A DNA stretch of 64,000 nt from Polaribacter dokdonensis (GCF_024362345.1 NZ_CP101505.1:702001-766000); one strand, 5' to 3'. Numbered from the stretch's first letter, positions 44,711-57,900 are shown. Translations and numbers: made by a program. The notes: generated from the letters alone by a model not told the origin.

Positions 44711-45215
44711 TAATTTTAGAGCTAATAAATTCTTTAATTTCTAATGCTTCTTGCTTTTTAATACCTTTAATTACTAAGTCATCACTAGAATCACCTGCAG
44801 TGTAAACGCTTAAAGAAGCGAGCTTAAATATTCTAGATATAGGTTTTTCATCTGTTTCTACGTGTTGAATTCTAGAGAATGGAACTGTAGTTGTTTTTAA
44901 AAATAATAATCCAGATTTATAGGAAATATCTCTATCTCTTAATGCATATTTTTTCTTCGGAAATGCAAGGAACAAATAAATTAAGTAAAGACCAAAAAAA
45001 GAACTATATCCAAAATATATAGTTGTATTGTAGGCTAAAATAGCCTCACTAAAAGCAAGTTGTTGCAAAGCAATTAACCCAGCAAAAAGTAAACTAAAAA
45101 CTAAAAAAAAATTGATTAAGATTACTTTTAAATAATCTTTATCAATTTTTTTAAATCTTATTTTAGTAATGTCTGGTAAATCTGTAACGAGATCGTTTTT
45201 AAAATTTTCTGACAT
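44703..45215 (-). CDS. membrane protein with one bacterial PH domain (YdbS-like)
   Basis: The 170-residue protein has two membrane spans (about 30-55 and 62-85) and a C-terminal bPH2 domain. The latter contains DRDISYKSGLLFLKTTTVPFSRIQHVE and RIFKLASLSVYTAGDSSDDL. It is the shorter partner of the YdbT-like gene that overlaps its 3' end, and it heads the PH-PH-menA-SRPBCC-menC-CPBP-menE gene series. No biochemical role is established for the family. Confidence 0.88.
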   Translation of the reverse strand: MSENFKNDLVTDLPDITKIRFKKIDKDYLKVILINFFLVFSLLFAGLIALQQLAFSEAILAYNTTIYFGYSSFFGLYLIYLFLAFPKKKYALRDRDISYKSGLLFLKTTTVPFSRIQHVETDEKPISRIFKLASLSVYTAGDSSDDLVIKGIKKQEALEIKEFISSKINA

Positions 45216-45233
45216 TTTAACTAAATACTAATT

Positions 45234-46013
45234 TTATAAATTATTTGCTTCTGCAATTAGCTCTGCAATATCTTTTACAACAACTTCAGCTTCTTTTTCT
45301 TTAAATTTAATACCATCTGTCATCATTGTATTACAATAGGGGCAGCCAGTTGCTATAATACTTGGATTTGTTTCTAAAGCATCTTCTGTTCTTAAAACAT
45401 TTACTTCTTTATCTCCTGGTTCTGCATCCTTAAACATTTGAGCACCTCCTGCTCCACAACATAAAGCTGTAGATTTATGACGTTTCATTTCTGTTAAGTT
45501 TACTCCTAATCTTCTAATTAAATCACGAGGAGATTCATAAACTTCATTTGCTCTACCTAAATAACATGGGTCATGAAAAGTTACTCTTTTTCCTTTTAAA
45601 GTAGCATCGTCTATTTTTAAACGACCTTCTTTAATTAAATCTTGAATGAATTGTGTGTGATGATAAACTTCATACTTTCCTCCTAAAGAAGGATATTCAT
45701 TTTTTATGGTGTTAAAAGAATGAGGATCACAGGTTACAATTTTCTTTACTTCATAGCCGTTTAAAACCTCGATATTCATCATAGCTTGCATTTGAAACAA
45801 GAATTCATTTCCTGCTCTTTTAGCTGCATCTCCTGTAGATGTTTCTTCTGTTCCTAAAACAGCAAAATTTACGTTTGCTTGATGTAAAATTTTTACAAAT
45901 GCTCTACTAATTTTCTTAGCTCTGTCATCATAACTTCCTGCAGCACCAACCCAAAACAACACTTCTGGTTGCTTGCCTTGAGCCATCATTTCTGCCATTG
46001 TTGGTACATTCAT
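45234..46013 (-). CDS. CCG-domain Fe-S oxidoreductase (HdrB/GlpC/LutA-like)
   Basis: The 259-residue soluble protein carries two CCG domains. The first has VTCDPHSF and FHDPCYLGR. The second has ALCCGAGGAQMF and TGCPYCNTMM. These cysteines bind the non-cubane or [4Fe-4S] clusters of heterodisulfide-reductase-B-like proteins. It is paired with a membrane Fe-S protein upstream (62-bp gap), so the two probably form an electron-transfer complex linked to the quinone pool. The substrate is unknown. Confidence 0.88.
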   Translation of the reverse strand: MNVPTMAEMMAQGKQPEVLFWVGAAGSYDDRAKKISRAFVKILHQANVNFAVLGTEETSTGDAAKRAGNEFLFQMQAMMNIEVLNGYEVKKIVTCDPHSFNTIKNEYPSLGGKYEVYHHTQFIQDLIKEGRLKIDDATLKGKRVTFHDPCYLGRANEVYESPRDLIRRLGVNLTEMKRHKSTALCCGAGGAQMFKDAEPGDKEVNVLRTEDALETNPSIIATGCPYCNTMMTDGIKFKEKEAEVVVKDIAELIAEANNL

Positions 46014-46075
46014 ATTCTTAGTTTTTAGTGTTAAATTTTCAATGATGTATTAAAAACTTAAAATTATATATTTTG

Positions 46076-47392
46076 TTATTCTTCTTTAGCCCAGTTTAAT
46101 CTATCTTGTTGGTTGTATTGCCAAGGAGCACCATTATTTTCAACATTAGTCATCATCATGTTTAATTCTTGTGGTGCAGCACTTTGCTCCATCACTAAAT
46201 ATCTTCTCATATCCATAATAATAGAAAGTGGATCAATATTAACAGGACATTCTTCTACACAGGCATTACAACTTGTACAAGCCCAAAGTTCTTCTGGAGA
46301 GATGTAATCGTTTAATAATTGTTTTCCATCATCTTTAAACTCACCTTTATTTTCATCTATATTTCTACCAACTTCTTCTAAACGATCTCTGGTATCCATC
46401 ATAATTTTACGAGGAGATAATTTCTTACCAGTTAAATTTGCAGGACAAGCAGATGTACATCTACCACATTCAGTACAGGTATATGCATTTAATAGTTGAA
46501 CCCAACTTAAGTCTGCAACATCAGAAGCTCCAAACTTTTCTGGCACAGCTTCTTCTGCTCCTTCTTCTGGCATTGCATAAGGATCTGCATCAGGATCCAT
46601 CATTAATTTTACTTCATTGGTAACAGCCTCTAAATTATTGAACTGACCTTTAGGTTTTAAGTTTGCAAAGTATGTATTAGGAAAAGCAAGTAAGATGTGT
46701 AAATGCTTTGAATAATATAAATAGTTTAAGAAAACTAAGATCCCCAAAATGTGAATCCACCAAGAAGTTCTTTCGATCAAATGAACAGTTTCTGCTGAAA
46801 AACCATCAAATAAAGGTGCTACAAACTGACTAATTGGATTTCCAATACCTGCTTCTTGAAAAGAAGTATCAGTAGCATTCATAACTATAAATAAGGTCAT
46901 TAAAACCATTTCGAAATACAAAATATAATTACCATCTTTCTTTGGCCAACCTTGCATTTCTTTGCTTAAAAAACGTTTAATGTTAGAAACATTTCTTCTT
47001 GTCCAAAAAATAATAACAGCTGCAAATACTAATGCTGCTAAAATTTCGAAAGTACCAATTAGAAAAGCGTAAAAGCTATCACCAATAATACCCTGAAAAA
47101 TTCTATGTGTTCCAAAAATACCATCTATAACGATTTCGAGAACTTCTATATTTATAATAATAAAACCAACGTAAACTATAATGTGTAAAAATCCTGAAAG
47201 TGGTCTTTTAACCATTTTAGATTGCCCTAAAGCAATCATGGCCATATTTTTCCATCTTTCTGATTTGTTATCAAAACGATCTACATCTTTACCAAGCTTA
47301 ATGTTTCGTGAAATTTTTCTAATGTTCATCACAAAAAATCCAACTCCTAAAATTAGAGCTATGATAAAAAGTATATTGGGTAAATATTGCAT
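46076..47392 (-). CDS. membrane Fe-S protein (HdrC/NarI-like fusion)
   Basis: The N-terminal half (1-240) has five or six membrane spans with His residues (GFLHIIVYVGF, WWIHILGILVFL) that could bind heme b as in NarI. Residues about 290-400 form a two-cluster ferredoxin domain (CTECGRCTSACPAN and CTSCNACVEECPV). The arrangement suggests electron exchange between quinone and the CCG-domain partner encoded next. Such pairs are common in Bacteroidetes and mostly uncharacterised. The MCE gene lies 23 bp upstream on the same strand. Confidence 0.87.
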   Translation of the reverse strand: MQYLPNILFIIALILGVGFFVMNIRKISRNIKLGKDVDRFDNKSERWKNMAMIALGQSKMVKRPLSGFLHIIVYVGFIIINIEVLEIVIDGIFGTHRIFQGIIGDSFYAFLIGTFEILAALVFAAVIIFWTRRNVSNIKRFLSKEMQGWPKKDGNYILYFEMVLMTLFIVMNATDTSFQEAGIGNPISQFVAPLFDGFSAETVHLIERTSWWIHILGILVFLNYLYYSKHLHILLAFPNTYFANLKPKGQFNNLEAVTNEVKLMMDPDADPYAMPEEGAEEAVPEKFGASDVADLSWVQLLNAYTCTECGRCTSACPANLTGKKLSPRKIMMDTRDRLEEVGRNIDENKGEFKDDGKQLLNDYISPEELWACTSCNACVEECPVNIDPLSIIMDMRRYLVMEQSAAPQELNMMMTNVENNGAPWQYNQQDRLNWAKEE

Positions 47393-47415
47393 TCTGTAAA
47401 AATTAAATTAGTATT

Positions 47416-48384
47416 TTAGTCTTTAATAAATAATAAACTATCTGGAGCTGTTGGTTCATATTCTTGTGGCTTTTTACCAAATAAAGAAAAGTGAACATAT
47501 CTCTTTGGATTAATCTTTAAATCTCTTAACAATTGCTCTAACTCCTTAGTTGCTGCTTCTACATTTTTATACAACTCATCATCATTTATCAACCTTCCAA
47601 TTGATCCATCAGTAGAATTTATTTTTTTAGACAATTCATTAAAATTATCTACTGCATTCTCTGCTTTCTGAACAATACTATTAAAGTTTACAGTTGTTAA
47701 ACTATCTGCTAACTTATTTAGATTACCAGTAATGTTTTTAGTATTTTCTAGAGTAATTTTTAAATTATCTTGATTATCAACAACCATAGAATTTACGGTT
47801 TTAATCGTTTGTCTAAGCTCGTATATTGTTGCAGATAAATTTGATACTGATGAATTAATACCTTTAATTGTATTTTCATTTAGGACTTTATTTAAACCAC
47901 TAAATAAAGTATCTGCGCTTACTATTACCTTTTCTATTTTTGTTTGTAAAGGATCTAATCTTTCACCAATAGAAGTAAATAAGCTTTCCTCCATTTCACC
48001 TTGAAGCATGTCTCCTGAAACAGCCATTTCACCTTCATAATTAGGAATAATTGCTAAGTTTGATGGCGATAATGGGTTTGGAGAATATATTTTTACAACA
48101 CTACTTTTAGAAAACTGAAAATCGTTTTCAACAGCAAATGTTACAATTAATTGCCCTCTTTTTTCTTCTGTAGTATTAAATTCAATACCTTTTACCTGAC
48201 CTACTTTTAATCCGTTTAAAGTAACAGTACTTGCCCTATTTAGACCACCTATTTTGGTATATTCCACTTGGAATTCTCTTGCTTTACCATCAAGTAAATC
48301 ATGACCTTTTAAAAAATTAAAACCCCAAACAAATAAGATTATAACTACTAATAAAATGGCACCAATTTTTAATTCTTTAGACAT
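47416..48384 (-). CDS. MCE-domain protein (MlaD family)
   Basis: The 322-residue protein has one N-terminal membrane anchor (IGAILLVVIILFVWGFNFL). The MCE domain follows at about 38-115 (VEYTKIGGLNRASTVTLNGLKVGQVKGIEF), then a long alpha-helical region that probably forms a coiled coil or a tunnel extension. MCE proteins form hexamers that carry lipids between membranes. Usual Mla ATPase and permease partners are not in this window. The neighbours are the amidase (54 bp upstream) and the Fe-S pair. Confidence 0.92.
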   Translation of the reverse strand: MSKELKIGAILLVVIILFVWGFNFLKGHDLLDGKAREFQVEYTKIGGLNRASTVTLNGLKVGQVKGIEFNTTEEKRGQLIVTFAVENDFQFSKSSVVKIYSPNPLSPSNLAIIPNYEGEMAVSGDMLQGEMEESLFTSIGERLDPLQTKIEKVIVSADTLFSGLNKVLNENTIKGINSSVSNLSATIYELRQTIKTVNSMVVDNQDNLKITLENTKNITGNLNKLADSLTTVNFNSIVQKAENAVDNFNELSKKINSTDGSIGRLINDDELYKNVEAATKELEQLLRDLKINPKRYVHFSLFGKKPQEYEPTAPDSLLFIKD

Positions 48385-48438
48385 AGGTAGAAATTTACTA
48401 ACAATATTACTAATATTTTTTGGTTGTTTTAAGCAAAT

Positions 48439-49536
48439 TTAAGGCATTTTATTCACTTCTTCTACAGATACTTTTTCGCCATTTTTAAAAGCGACAAGAA
48501 AAGCAGATTTGTAGCCTTTCTGTCTAGCAACTTTTAATGAATTTTTAGCCTCTTTGTATGAGGAAGTTACACCATAATAATATTTATAAAAGTTACCCAA
48601 TTTTACCCTTTGAATATCCTTCAGGCCTTTGAAATTATAGGCTTTTGTTGCCAATTTATTTTTACCAGATGCAATTTGTACTTTAAATTCAATAAAATCT
48701 TTTTGCTCAACTACTGAGCCATCATCAACTACAGTATTAATTTTTAAATTGGTTACATAATTTTCAATTGCTTGTGCAACAGATTTGGCCATTTGCTTTT
48801 GACCTTGTTTGGAGTTCAGGTATCTACCCTCTTTCTTGTTTGTTAAAAACCCTAATTCTACCAAAACACTTGGCATTACTGTTTCTCTTAAAACTTGAAA
48901 ATTATCTTGTTTTACTTTACGATCTAATCTGTTTAGTTGTTTTGTAAAATTCGATTGAATTAAACTTGCAATTTCTAAACTCTTATCTAAATTTTCTTCT
49001 TGTAACAGAGAGAAACCAACAACAGATTCTACAGAATTTGCATCAAACCCTTTATATCTTTGTTCGTAGTTTTCTTCTAATAAAACTGCTGCATTTTCTC
49101 TTTTGGCTATTTCTAAATTCTTCTTATTACCTCTTAAACCCAAAACAAAAGTTCCTGCTCCATGAGCAGCTGGTCTTGGTAGGTATGAATCACAATGAAT
49201 AGAAACAAACAAATCAGCATCTGCTTTATTAGCTATGTCTCCTCTTTTCCATAAGTCTATAAAAACATCTTTATTTCTAGTATAAATGACTTGGATGTCT
49301 TTGTTTTTTTTTAGTTCTGCACCCACTAATAAAGCTACTTTTAAAGCAATATTTTTCTCATAATAACCATTTCCTCTGTTACCAGGATCTTTTCCTCCAT
49401 GACCTGCATCTAAAACAATGGTATACTTTTTTTGCGCATTTGTAGTTATAGGTAAGAATATCGCAAAACAAAAGACTATAAAAAATAGCTTTTGGAACTT
49501 GGTATTAAATTTGTGGATTTGTAGAAAATTCATCAA
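48439..49536 (-). CDS. N-acetylmuramoyl-L-alanine amidase with SPOR-like C-terminus
   Basis: A signal peptide (LFFIVFCFAIFLPITTNAQ) leads to an Amidase_3 domain at about 38-275. Its zinc ligands are in LDAGHGG, the Glu of YYEKNIALK and SIHCDSY, and the catalytic Glu is in SVLVELGFLTN. The enzyme cuts the stem peptide from peptidoglycan glycan strands during cell separation. Residues about 285-360 resemble a SPOR domain (KVQIASGKN ... YKYYYGVTSSYKEAKNSL), which would direct it to denuded septal glycan. It is divergent from lptD. Confidence 0.93.
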   Translation of the reverse strand: MMNFLQIHKFNTKFQKLFFIVFCFAIFLPITTNAQKKYTIVLDAGHGGKDPGNRGNGYYEKNIALKVALLVGAELKKNKDIQVIYTRNKDVFIDLWKRGDIANKADADLFVSIHCDSYLPRPAAHGAGTFVLGLRGNKKNLEIAKRENAAVLLEENYEQRYKGFDANSVESVVGFSLLQEENLDKSLEIASLIQSNFTKQLNRLDRKVKQDNFQVLRETVMPSVLVELGFLTNKKEGRYLNSKQGQKQMAKSVAQAIENYVTNLKINTVVDDGSVVEQKDFIEFKVQIASGKNKLATKAYNFKGLKDIQRVKLGNFYKYYYGVTSSYKEAKNSLKVARQKGYKSAFLVAFKNGEKVSVEEVNKMP

Positions 49537-49625
49537 TAAAATTTAACTAATTTTGGCATCTTTAATTTTGTGTTTCAAATATTGAGCCATACTTTTACTC
49601 TAATACAAAAATAGTATTTATAGCA

Positions 49626-52316
49626 TTGCAATCAAATCTATCATACCTACTTTTATTTTGCTGCTTCTTTTTTATAAAGTTAAGTTTTTCTCAAGATATT
49701 CCTACAAAAAAGAAAATCGTAATTCCATCTATAAAGAAAGATACTGTGATTGCCAAAAAAACAGATTCTTTAGGTTTGGCAAAAAGAGATTCACTTTTGC
49801 TTAAAAAAACAGATACTATAAAATCTGATTCTATAAAACCAAAAGAAACTATAGAAGACATCATTACACATATTGCTAAAGATTACACTATACAAGATGC
49901 AAAAAACAAAACTGTAACTCTTTATAACGAAGCCAATATAACCTATACAGATATTGATTTAAAAGCGGGTATCATTATTATAGACTACAAAAAGAACACA
50001 CTCTTTGCTAAAGGAATTAAAGATAGTACAGGTTATAGTCAAAGACCTGTCTTTAGACAAGGAGCTCAAGAATCTGAACAAGATTCTCTATTGTATAACT
50101 TTAAAAGTAAACGTGCTTTAATCTATGGTTTAAAAACCCAACAAGGAGAAATGTTTACTTATGGTGAAAAGACAAAGAGAGTAAATGATTCTACAATTTA
50201 TGTTAGAAAAATTAGATTTACAACATCAGATAAAGACAACCCAGATTATTATATTACAACAAATAAAGCAAAATTAGTACCTGGTAAAAAAATTATTGTT
50301 GGTACAAGTAATTTGGTTTTAGCAGATGTACCTACCCCATTATTTCTACCTTTTGCTTACTTTCCTATGAGTGAAACTAGTGTTTCTGGTTTTTTAATTC
50401 CTGCTTTTGATACAGGAAGTAGTACAAGAGGAATTGGTTTTCAGAATGGTGGTTATTATTTTGCTATAAACGATTATGTAGATTTAACTCTTTTGGGTGA
50501 TGCCTATTCAAATGGTAGTTGGGGTGTAAGAGTATCATCAAACTATAATAAGAGGTATAAATTTAATGGAACATTTAGTTTTAATTTTGAAAACAACATA
50601 AATGGTATTCGAGGTTTTGACGATTTCTCTAGAGCCAATAATTTTAATGTAAGATGGTCTCACAATCAAGACTCAAAAGCAAGCCCTAATTCAAGATTTA
50701 CAGCATCAGTAAATTTAGGTAGTAGTCGTTTTTTTAGAGAATCATTAAATCAGTTTAATGTTTCACAATCACAAAATAACACCTTTAATTCATCTATTAA
50801 CTATAGCAAAAACTTTGTAGGCACTCCATTTAACATGGCTGTTACTGCTTCTCATCAACAAAATACCAATACAGAAAGTATTATAATGACTTTGCCATCA
50901 TTAACACTAAACATGAATAGAATATATCCTTTTGCTGGCAAAGATGGAGTGAAGAAAAATCCTATTCAAAAGTTAGGTTTTAATTACAATATGCAAGGTC
51001 AGTATTTAATAAATACGACAGATGATGAGTTTTTTACCAGTAAAATGTTCGAAACTGCAAGAGCAGGAATGCAACATAAAACAAGTACAAACACTAATAT
51101 AAAAGCATTTAGATATTTTACACTTTCACCAAGCGCAAATTATGAAGAAACGTGGCAATTTGATTATATTCAAAAAAATTATGATCAAACCAATAATGAA
51201 GTGGTTACTGATACTATAAGAGGTTTTAAATCTTATAGAGAATACAATTTGGGTGTTAGTTTATCTACCAATATTTATGGAGATTTTTCTTTTTCTAAAG
51301 GAAGACTAAAAGCCATAAGACACACTTTTAGACCAACAATTTCTTATACCTACAGACCAGATTTTCAAGACAGATACTTAGAGCAAGTACAACAAAGTGC
51401 TGATCCTTTAGACGTTATAGATTATACTGTATTTGATAATGGTATTTATGGAAGACCTTCTGGAGGTTTAAGTAATTCTATTGGTATATCTTTAAATAAT
51501 GTTTTAGAGGCTAAAGTAGCCCCTAAAGACCCAGATAGTGATGAGGATGATGAAAAAATTATGATTTTAAATAATCTTAATTTTAATACAGCTTATAATA
51601 TTGCTGCAGATAGTTTACGATGGTCTAATGTTACATTTAGTGCAGGTACTCGTTTGTTTAAAGATAAGTTAGCAGTAAATTTAACTGGTAGTTTAGATCC
51701 ATATCAAGTGAATGAAAATGGAGTTAGAATTGATAAATTTAATCCAGGAATTTTTAGATTATCGAACGCAAACTTAACAGCTAATTACTCAATATCTAGT
51801 AAAGATTTTGAAAAAGAAGATAAAAACAAAAGTGCCAATCAAGAAAGTAGAAATGGAAATGGGGCTAATAATCCTCCAGATACTATGGGTGCTCAAATTG
51901 ACCCAACAAATAGGTTTGGCAGGCAAGATGCCAATGATGTTGGTGGTGGAACCAAAGAAACTGAATTATATAACTCTAAAATACCATGGACATTAAACTT
52001 AGTTTATGCAGCCACTTATAGAAATAATGGTGTTGATCCTGGAGAAATTGGTGTACACACTTTAGGTTTTAGTGGAAATATTGAATTATCGCCAAAATGG
52101 AAAGTAGGTTATTCATCTGGTTATGATGTTAAAAATGGTGCGTTTTCGTTCTCAAGATTTAATTTTACGAGAGATTTAGACAGTTGGCAATTCAATTTTA
52201 ATTGGGTGCCTTTTGGTTCAAATTCGTCATATACATTTTTTATTGGTGTAAAATCATCTACACTCGCTGATTTAAAGTGGGATAAAAACAAACCACCTGA
52301 TAGATTATTGTTTTAA
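49626..52316 (+). CDS. lptD: LPS-assembly protein LptD-like outer membrane protein
   Basis: The 896-residue protein has a signal peptide (LSYLLLFCCFFFIKLSFSQ) and a Lys/Ser/Thr-rich linker with imperfect KKTDS repeats (about 27-75). An OstA/LptA-like jellyroll follows (about 95-260), then a large LptD barrel. LptD inserts LPS into the outer leaflet. The start is TTG at 49626: no in-frame ATG occurs upstream and the next internal ATG would remove the signal peptide. An Asn/Gly-rich insert (about 735-790) lies between barrel strands. Confidence 0.92.
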   Translation: MQSNLSYLLLFCCFFFIKLSFSQDIPTKKKIVIPSIKKDTVIAKKTDSLGLAKRDSLLLKKTDTIKSDSIKPKETIEDIITHIAKDYTIQDAKNKTVTLYNEANITYTDIDLKAGIIIIDYKKNTLFAKGIKDSTGYSQRPVFRQGAQESEQDSLLYNFKSKRALIYGLKTQQGEMFTYGEKTKRVNDSTIYVRKIRFTTSDKDNPDYYITTNKAKLVPGKKIIVGTSNLVLADVPTPLFLPFAYFPMSETSVSGFLIPAFDTGSSTRGIGFQNGGYYFAINDYVDLTLLGDAYSNGSWGVRVSSNYNKRYKFNGTFSFNFENNINGIRGFDDFSRANNFNVRWSHNQDSKASPNSRFTASVNLGSSRFFRESLNQFNVSQSQNNTFNSSINYSKNFVGTPFNMAVTASHQQNTNTESIIMTLPSLTLNMNRIYPFAGKDGVKKNPIQKLGFNYNMQGQYLINTTDDEFFTSKMFETARAGMQHKTSTNTNIKAFRYFTLSPSANYEETWQFDYIQKNYDQTNNEVVTDTIRGFKSYREYNLGVSLSTNIYGDFSFSKGRLKAIRHTFRPTISYTYRPDFQDRYLEQVQQSADPLDVIDYTVFDNGIYGRPSGGLSNSIGISLNNVLEAKVAPKDPDSDEDDEKIMILNNLNFNTAYNIAADSLRWSNVTFSAGTRLFKDKLAVNLTGSLDPYQVNENGVRIDKFNPGIFRLSNANLTANYSISSKDFEKEDKNKSANQESRNGNGANNPPDTMGAQIDPTNRFGRQDANDVGGGTKETELYNSKIPWTLNLVYAATYRNNGVDPGEIGVHTLGFSGNIELSPKWKVGYSSGYDVKNGAFSFSRFNFTRDLDSWQFNFNWVPFGSNSSYTFFIGVKSSTLADLKWDKNKPPDRLLF

Positions 52317-52356
52317 AAATCACTACATACAACATCTACATATATTTATAAATTAC

Positions 52357-52737
52357 ATGAAAAAAATAATAACTACAGACAAAGCTCCTGCTCCTATTGG
52401 GCCATACAACCAAGCTGTTTTAAGTGGAAACACCTTGTATACTTCAGGACAAATTGCTATTGATGCTGAAACTGGTGAGTTGGTTTTGGATTCAATTAAA
52501 ATTGAAACAACAAAAGTTATGGAGAACATGAAAGCAGTTCTAGAAGCTGCTGAAATGACTTTTGAAAACGTGGTAAAATCTTCCATATTTATTTCGGACA
52601 TGAAAAATTTTAAAGAAATAAATGAAGTCTATGCTCAATACTTTAATGAAGAAACAGCACCTGCAAGAGAAACTGTAGAAGTTGCCAATTTACCTAAATA
52701 TGTAAATGTTGAAATAAGTATGATTGCTGTTAAATAA
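52357..52737 (+). CDS. ridA: RidA family reactive-intermediate deaminase
   Basis: This 126-residue YjgF/YER057c/UK114 protein removes 2-aminoacrylate and related imines. Family motifs are APAPIGPYNQAV, LYTSGQIAID, ENMKAVLEAAE and the catalytic Arg in TAPARETVEVANLP. Length is normal. It lies 41 bp after lptD on the same strand and is followed by a bidirectional terminator shared with gapA. Confidence 0.96.
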   Translation: MKKIITTDKAPAPIGPYNQAVLSGNTLYTSGQIAIDAETGELVLDSIKIETTKVMENMKAVLEAAEMTFENVVKSSIFISDMKNFKEINEVYAQYFNEETAPARETVEVANLPKYVNVEISMIAVK

Positions 52738-52770
52738 AGCTTTATTTACTTATTATAAACCTATAAAAAA

Positions 52771-52796
52771 ACCTGATAGAAATTAATCTATCAGGT
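52771..52796. terminator. bidirectional terminator between ridA and gapA
   Basis: A 10-bp perfect stem ACCTGATAGA/TCTATCAGGT with a 6-nt loop is flanked by AAAAAAA on the left and CTTTTATTT on the right. It can therefore end both the ridA (+) and gapA (-) transcripts. Confidence 0.85.
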
Positions 52797-52820
52797 CTTT
52801 TATTTCCTTTATTTCTTTAA

Positions 52821-54819
<1,999 letters not shown>

Positions 54820-54961
54820 ATTTCAATGTAAAATTAATTCTTTTAAATGATTTATAATAATAAAGTTACGAAAACGATTGAGCCTAAATAGCCCATTTTT
54901 ATTATATAAATGTTAATTATTTGGGTCTAAAATAATGAATCTAAATAATGCCAAAAAGAGC

Positions 54962-57900
54962 CTAATTACCCTCGAAGTTAATCAGGTTATTTTTAGGTAC
55001 AAGAATCGTATCCTTTTTAATTTCGGGTTTCTTTTTAACCGACTTTTTCTTTAAACCAATTTTAGCTAAAAGTTCAGATAAAGTATTAAAATTTACTTGG
55101 TAAGATAAACCAACTCCTTGTGTATAGCCTTCTTCTTGTTGGGAATACTGTATTTCATTCTGTCTATTAAATATAACTCCTCTAAAGTTACCTTCTTGAT
55201 TTAATAGAACTTCAACTTTTACTTCACCAACAACACTCGATTGAGTTTGAGCACCAACAGGAACACCTACTTTACCATTAATTATAACCCTATCACTTAC
55301 TTGTGTACTTACAGAAACATCTACTTGATTGTCTATATTTAAACGATCTATACTATTTCCTTGATCTCCTTGTTGATAATCTACACCCAACTGAAACTTA
55401 CTATCAGGACTATTTAATATACTAGAAAAAGCAGTTGCAATTGCACTAGAAGCTGTACCTGTTAAGGTATTGTTTACATCAAAACTTACTTTTTCTGGGT
55501 TTCTAAAAGTACCAAATGCCAATAGCGATATAAACTGTGTTGTTTTTTCGTTTATGTTATTATCATTTAAAACAAACTCTAACTCACTTGCAATGGTTGG
55601 ATCTACATTGGTTAGTTGGATGTCTAATTCTTGTTTAGAGTTAAATAAATCTCCAGTAATTCTTGTTACCAAATCTATTTCCTCTTTTCTATTTGAATTA
55701 AAATTCTGTAATAAAACTGCAGGGTTTGCTTTGGCTTTATAAATGGCAGTAACATCTAAATCTGCTTCATAAGGGTTTCCATTCCAAGATACTGTACCTC
55801 CTTTTTGTATGATAAATGGCTTATTAATAATTCCTCCATATTTAAAGTCATAGACTCCTGTGTCTATGGTGTAATCTCCAAACATATCAAATCTACCTCT
55901 TGTATTAATTACAATTTCTAAATTACCAGTTCCTCTACCTGTTAATTGACTTCCATTTACTTCATCAATTACAACTTGTGCTTCTGCATCTTTAGTTACA
56001 TCTAAATTAATGTTTAAGGATAAACCTTTAATTGCTTCTTGAGCCAATTTTCGTTGACGTTCTTCAGTATCCATTTTATCAGTCTTAAAATGAATTAATT
56101 GATAACTATCTACTGTTTCTATATCTTTTAAAGGAACTACAAATTTTGTATTGGCATTGGTTTCTGCATTTACAGTAATATCTAATTGATCTGTTAAACC
56201 TGTAATACTTGCAGAGCCATCTATAAACGCTGTTCCATAATAAAGAGCCTCTTCTGTATTTTCTGTATCTAAAACCAATAAATTATCGGTTACAATTTCT
56301 AAGTCTAGAAACCATTGTTCAAAATTTTGATGTGTAATATTGCCCAACAAAACACCTTCTGTTTTATACTTAGAATCTAATAATTGAATATTCTCGAAAA
56401 TAAAGGATTGCTCAGACAAAGTAATGGTTGATAATCCATCGAAGTCTAAATCTACATTTAAGTATGGAAATTTAAGACCAGCATTATGTAAACGTAAAGT
56501 ACCTTCCATATCTGGATTTCTTAAAAATCCTCTAAGATAAAAATCACCAGAAACCAAACCTCTCATAGAAGAAATAACATCTGCACCTAAAGGACTAAAA
56601 GCTTTTAAATTATAATCTTCTAAAAATACTTGTAAATCGATTAAAGGTCTTTTACCAGAAAAATCTAAATTACCTGTTGCTGCAATACTTTTTACTTTTT
56701 CGTTCTTAATAGACAAATCCACTTTGTACTTATCATAAGAATTATCTCCTACAACATTTAAAGCCAATTCTCCTTGTTTAAAATCGTTAACCTCAAAATC
56801 TTTGATAACTAGGGTAGCTTCTGGAGTGTAAATATTGTTTGCTTGCACAAAATCTATATTTCCTGTAACATTACCTTTTAGAGTCAAACTATCTATTTCT
56901 GGCATAAAACTTTGCAATTTTACTTTGGTTAAATCTGCCAATAATGTTTTTTCTGTTTCACCTAAAATACTTCCTGTAAACTCAACTTTTTGTTCACCTG
57001 AAACTAGTTTAAACTGACTAAAATTGAACTCATTATTCTTAAGATCGAAAACAATTTTGTCAGTATTCTGTTCATCAGGATTTATATTCCAAACTGTGTT
57101 TTTAAATACAAAAGTTGATTTTTCAAAACCTACAACAGACTTTTGGTTTTCATTAATCGTGTAGAAAAAGTCTAAATTAAAATTCTCTTTGTCTTGAGGA
57201 CCACCATTAAATTCTGATTTAAAAAACAAGGTATCATTTTGTGTTCTGTTCAGTAAATTTAATTTAGAAACGTTATAGTATTTTGTATTTACTTCTGAGG
57301 CTGTTAAATGCGAATTGTACAGAGGGTTTTGATTATCTGTTCTTAGTAATACATCTTTTAACTCATTGCCATAAATATCTATTTTGGGTGATGAAAACGT
57401 AAGTCTTAATTGGTCTTTATTCGATTGAATTTTTCCACGAATCTTAGTATTATCATCTATAGAAATCTCTGGATAAAATACAGACACAATTTGATTGTAG
57501 ATGGTAAAATTAAAATCTACATATTGATTTGGAGCTACAGGATAAGGTTCGTAGTTGGTATAAATACTACCTAATGCATTTTGAGCAACATTGGGTACTT
57601 CAGAAAATGTAAATTTACCAGAAATGTAACCATTTGCGATGTCTTTTGATGTTACTTGAATTTTCTTAATACTATCTTTTACAGAAGAAGAAACGTTGAA
57701 TTCTTTAAAACTAAACTCCTCTTTTTCATTAGTGTAAAATACATCTGTAAAAGTTGCATTACCAATAATATCATCTAAAGTATTCCCTTCTACATCTAAT
57801 GCAATAAAACCTTTTAATTGAGCTGTACTATCTCTTGTAAAAAGATTGGTTTCTTTTAAATTTAGATATTTAATTTCTGATAAAAAATCGAACTTATTTA

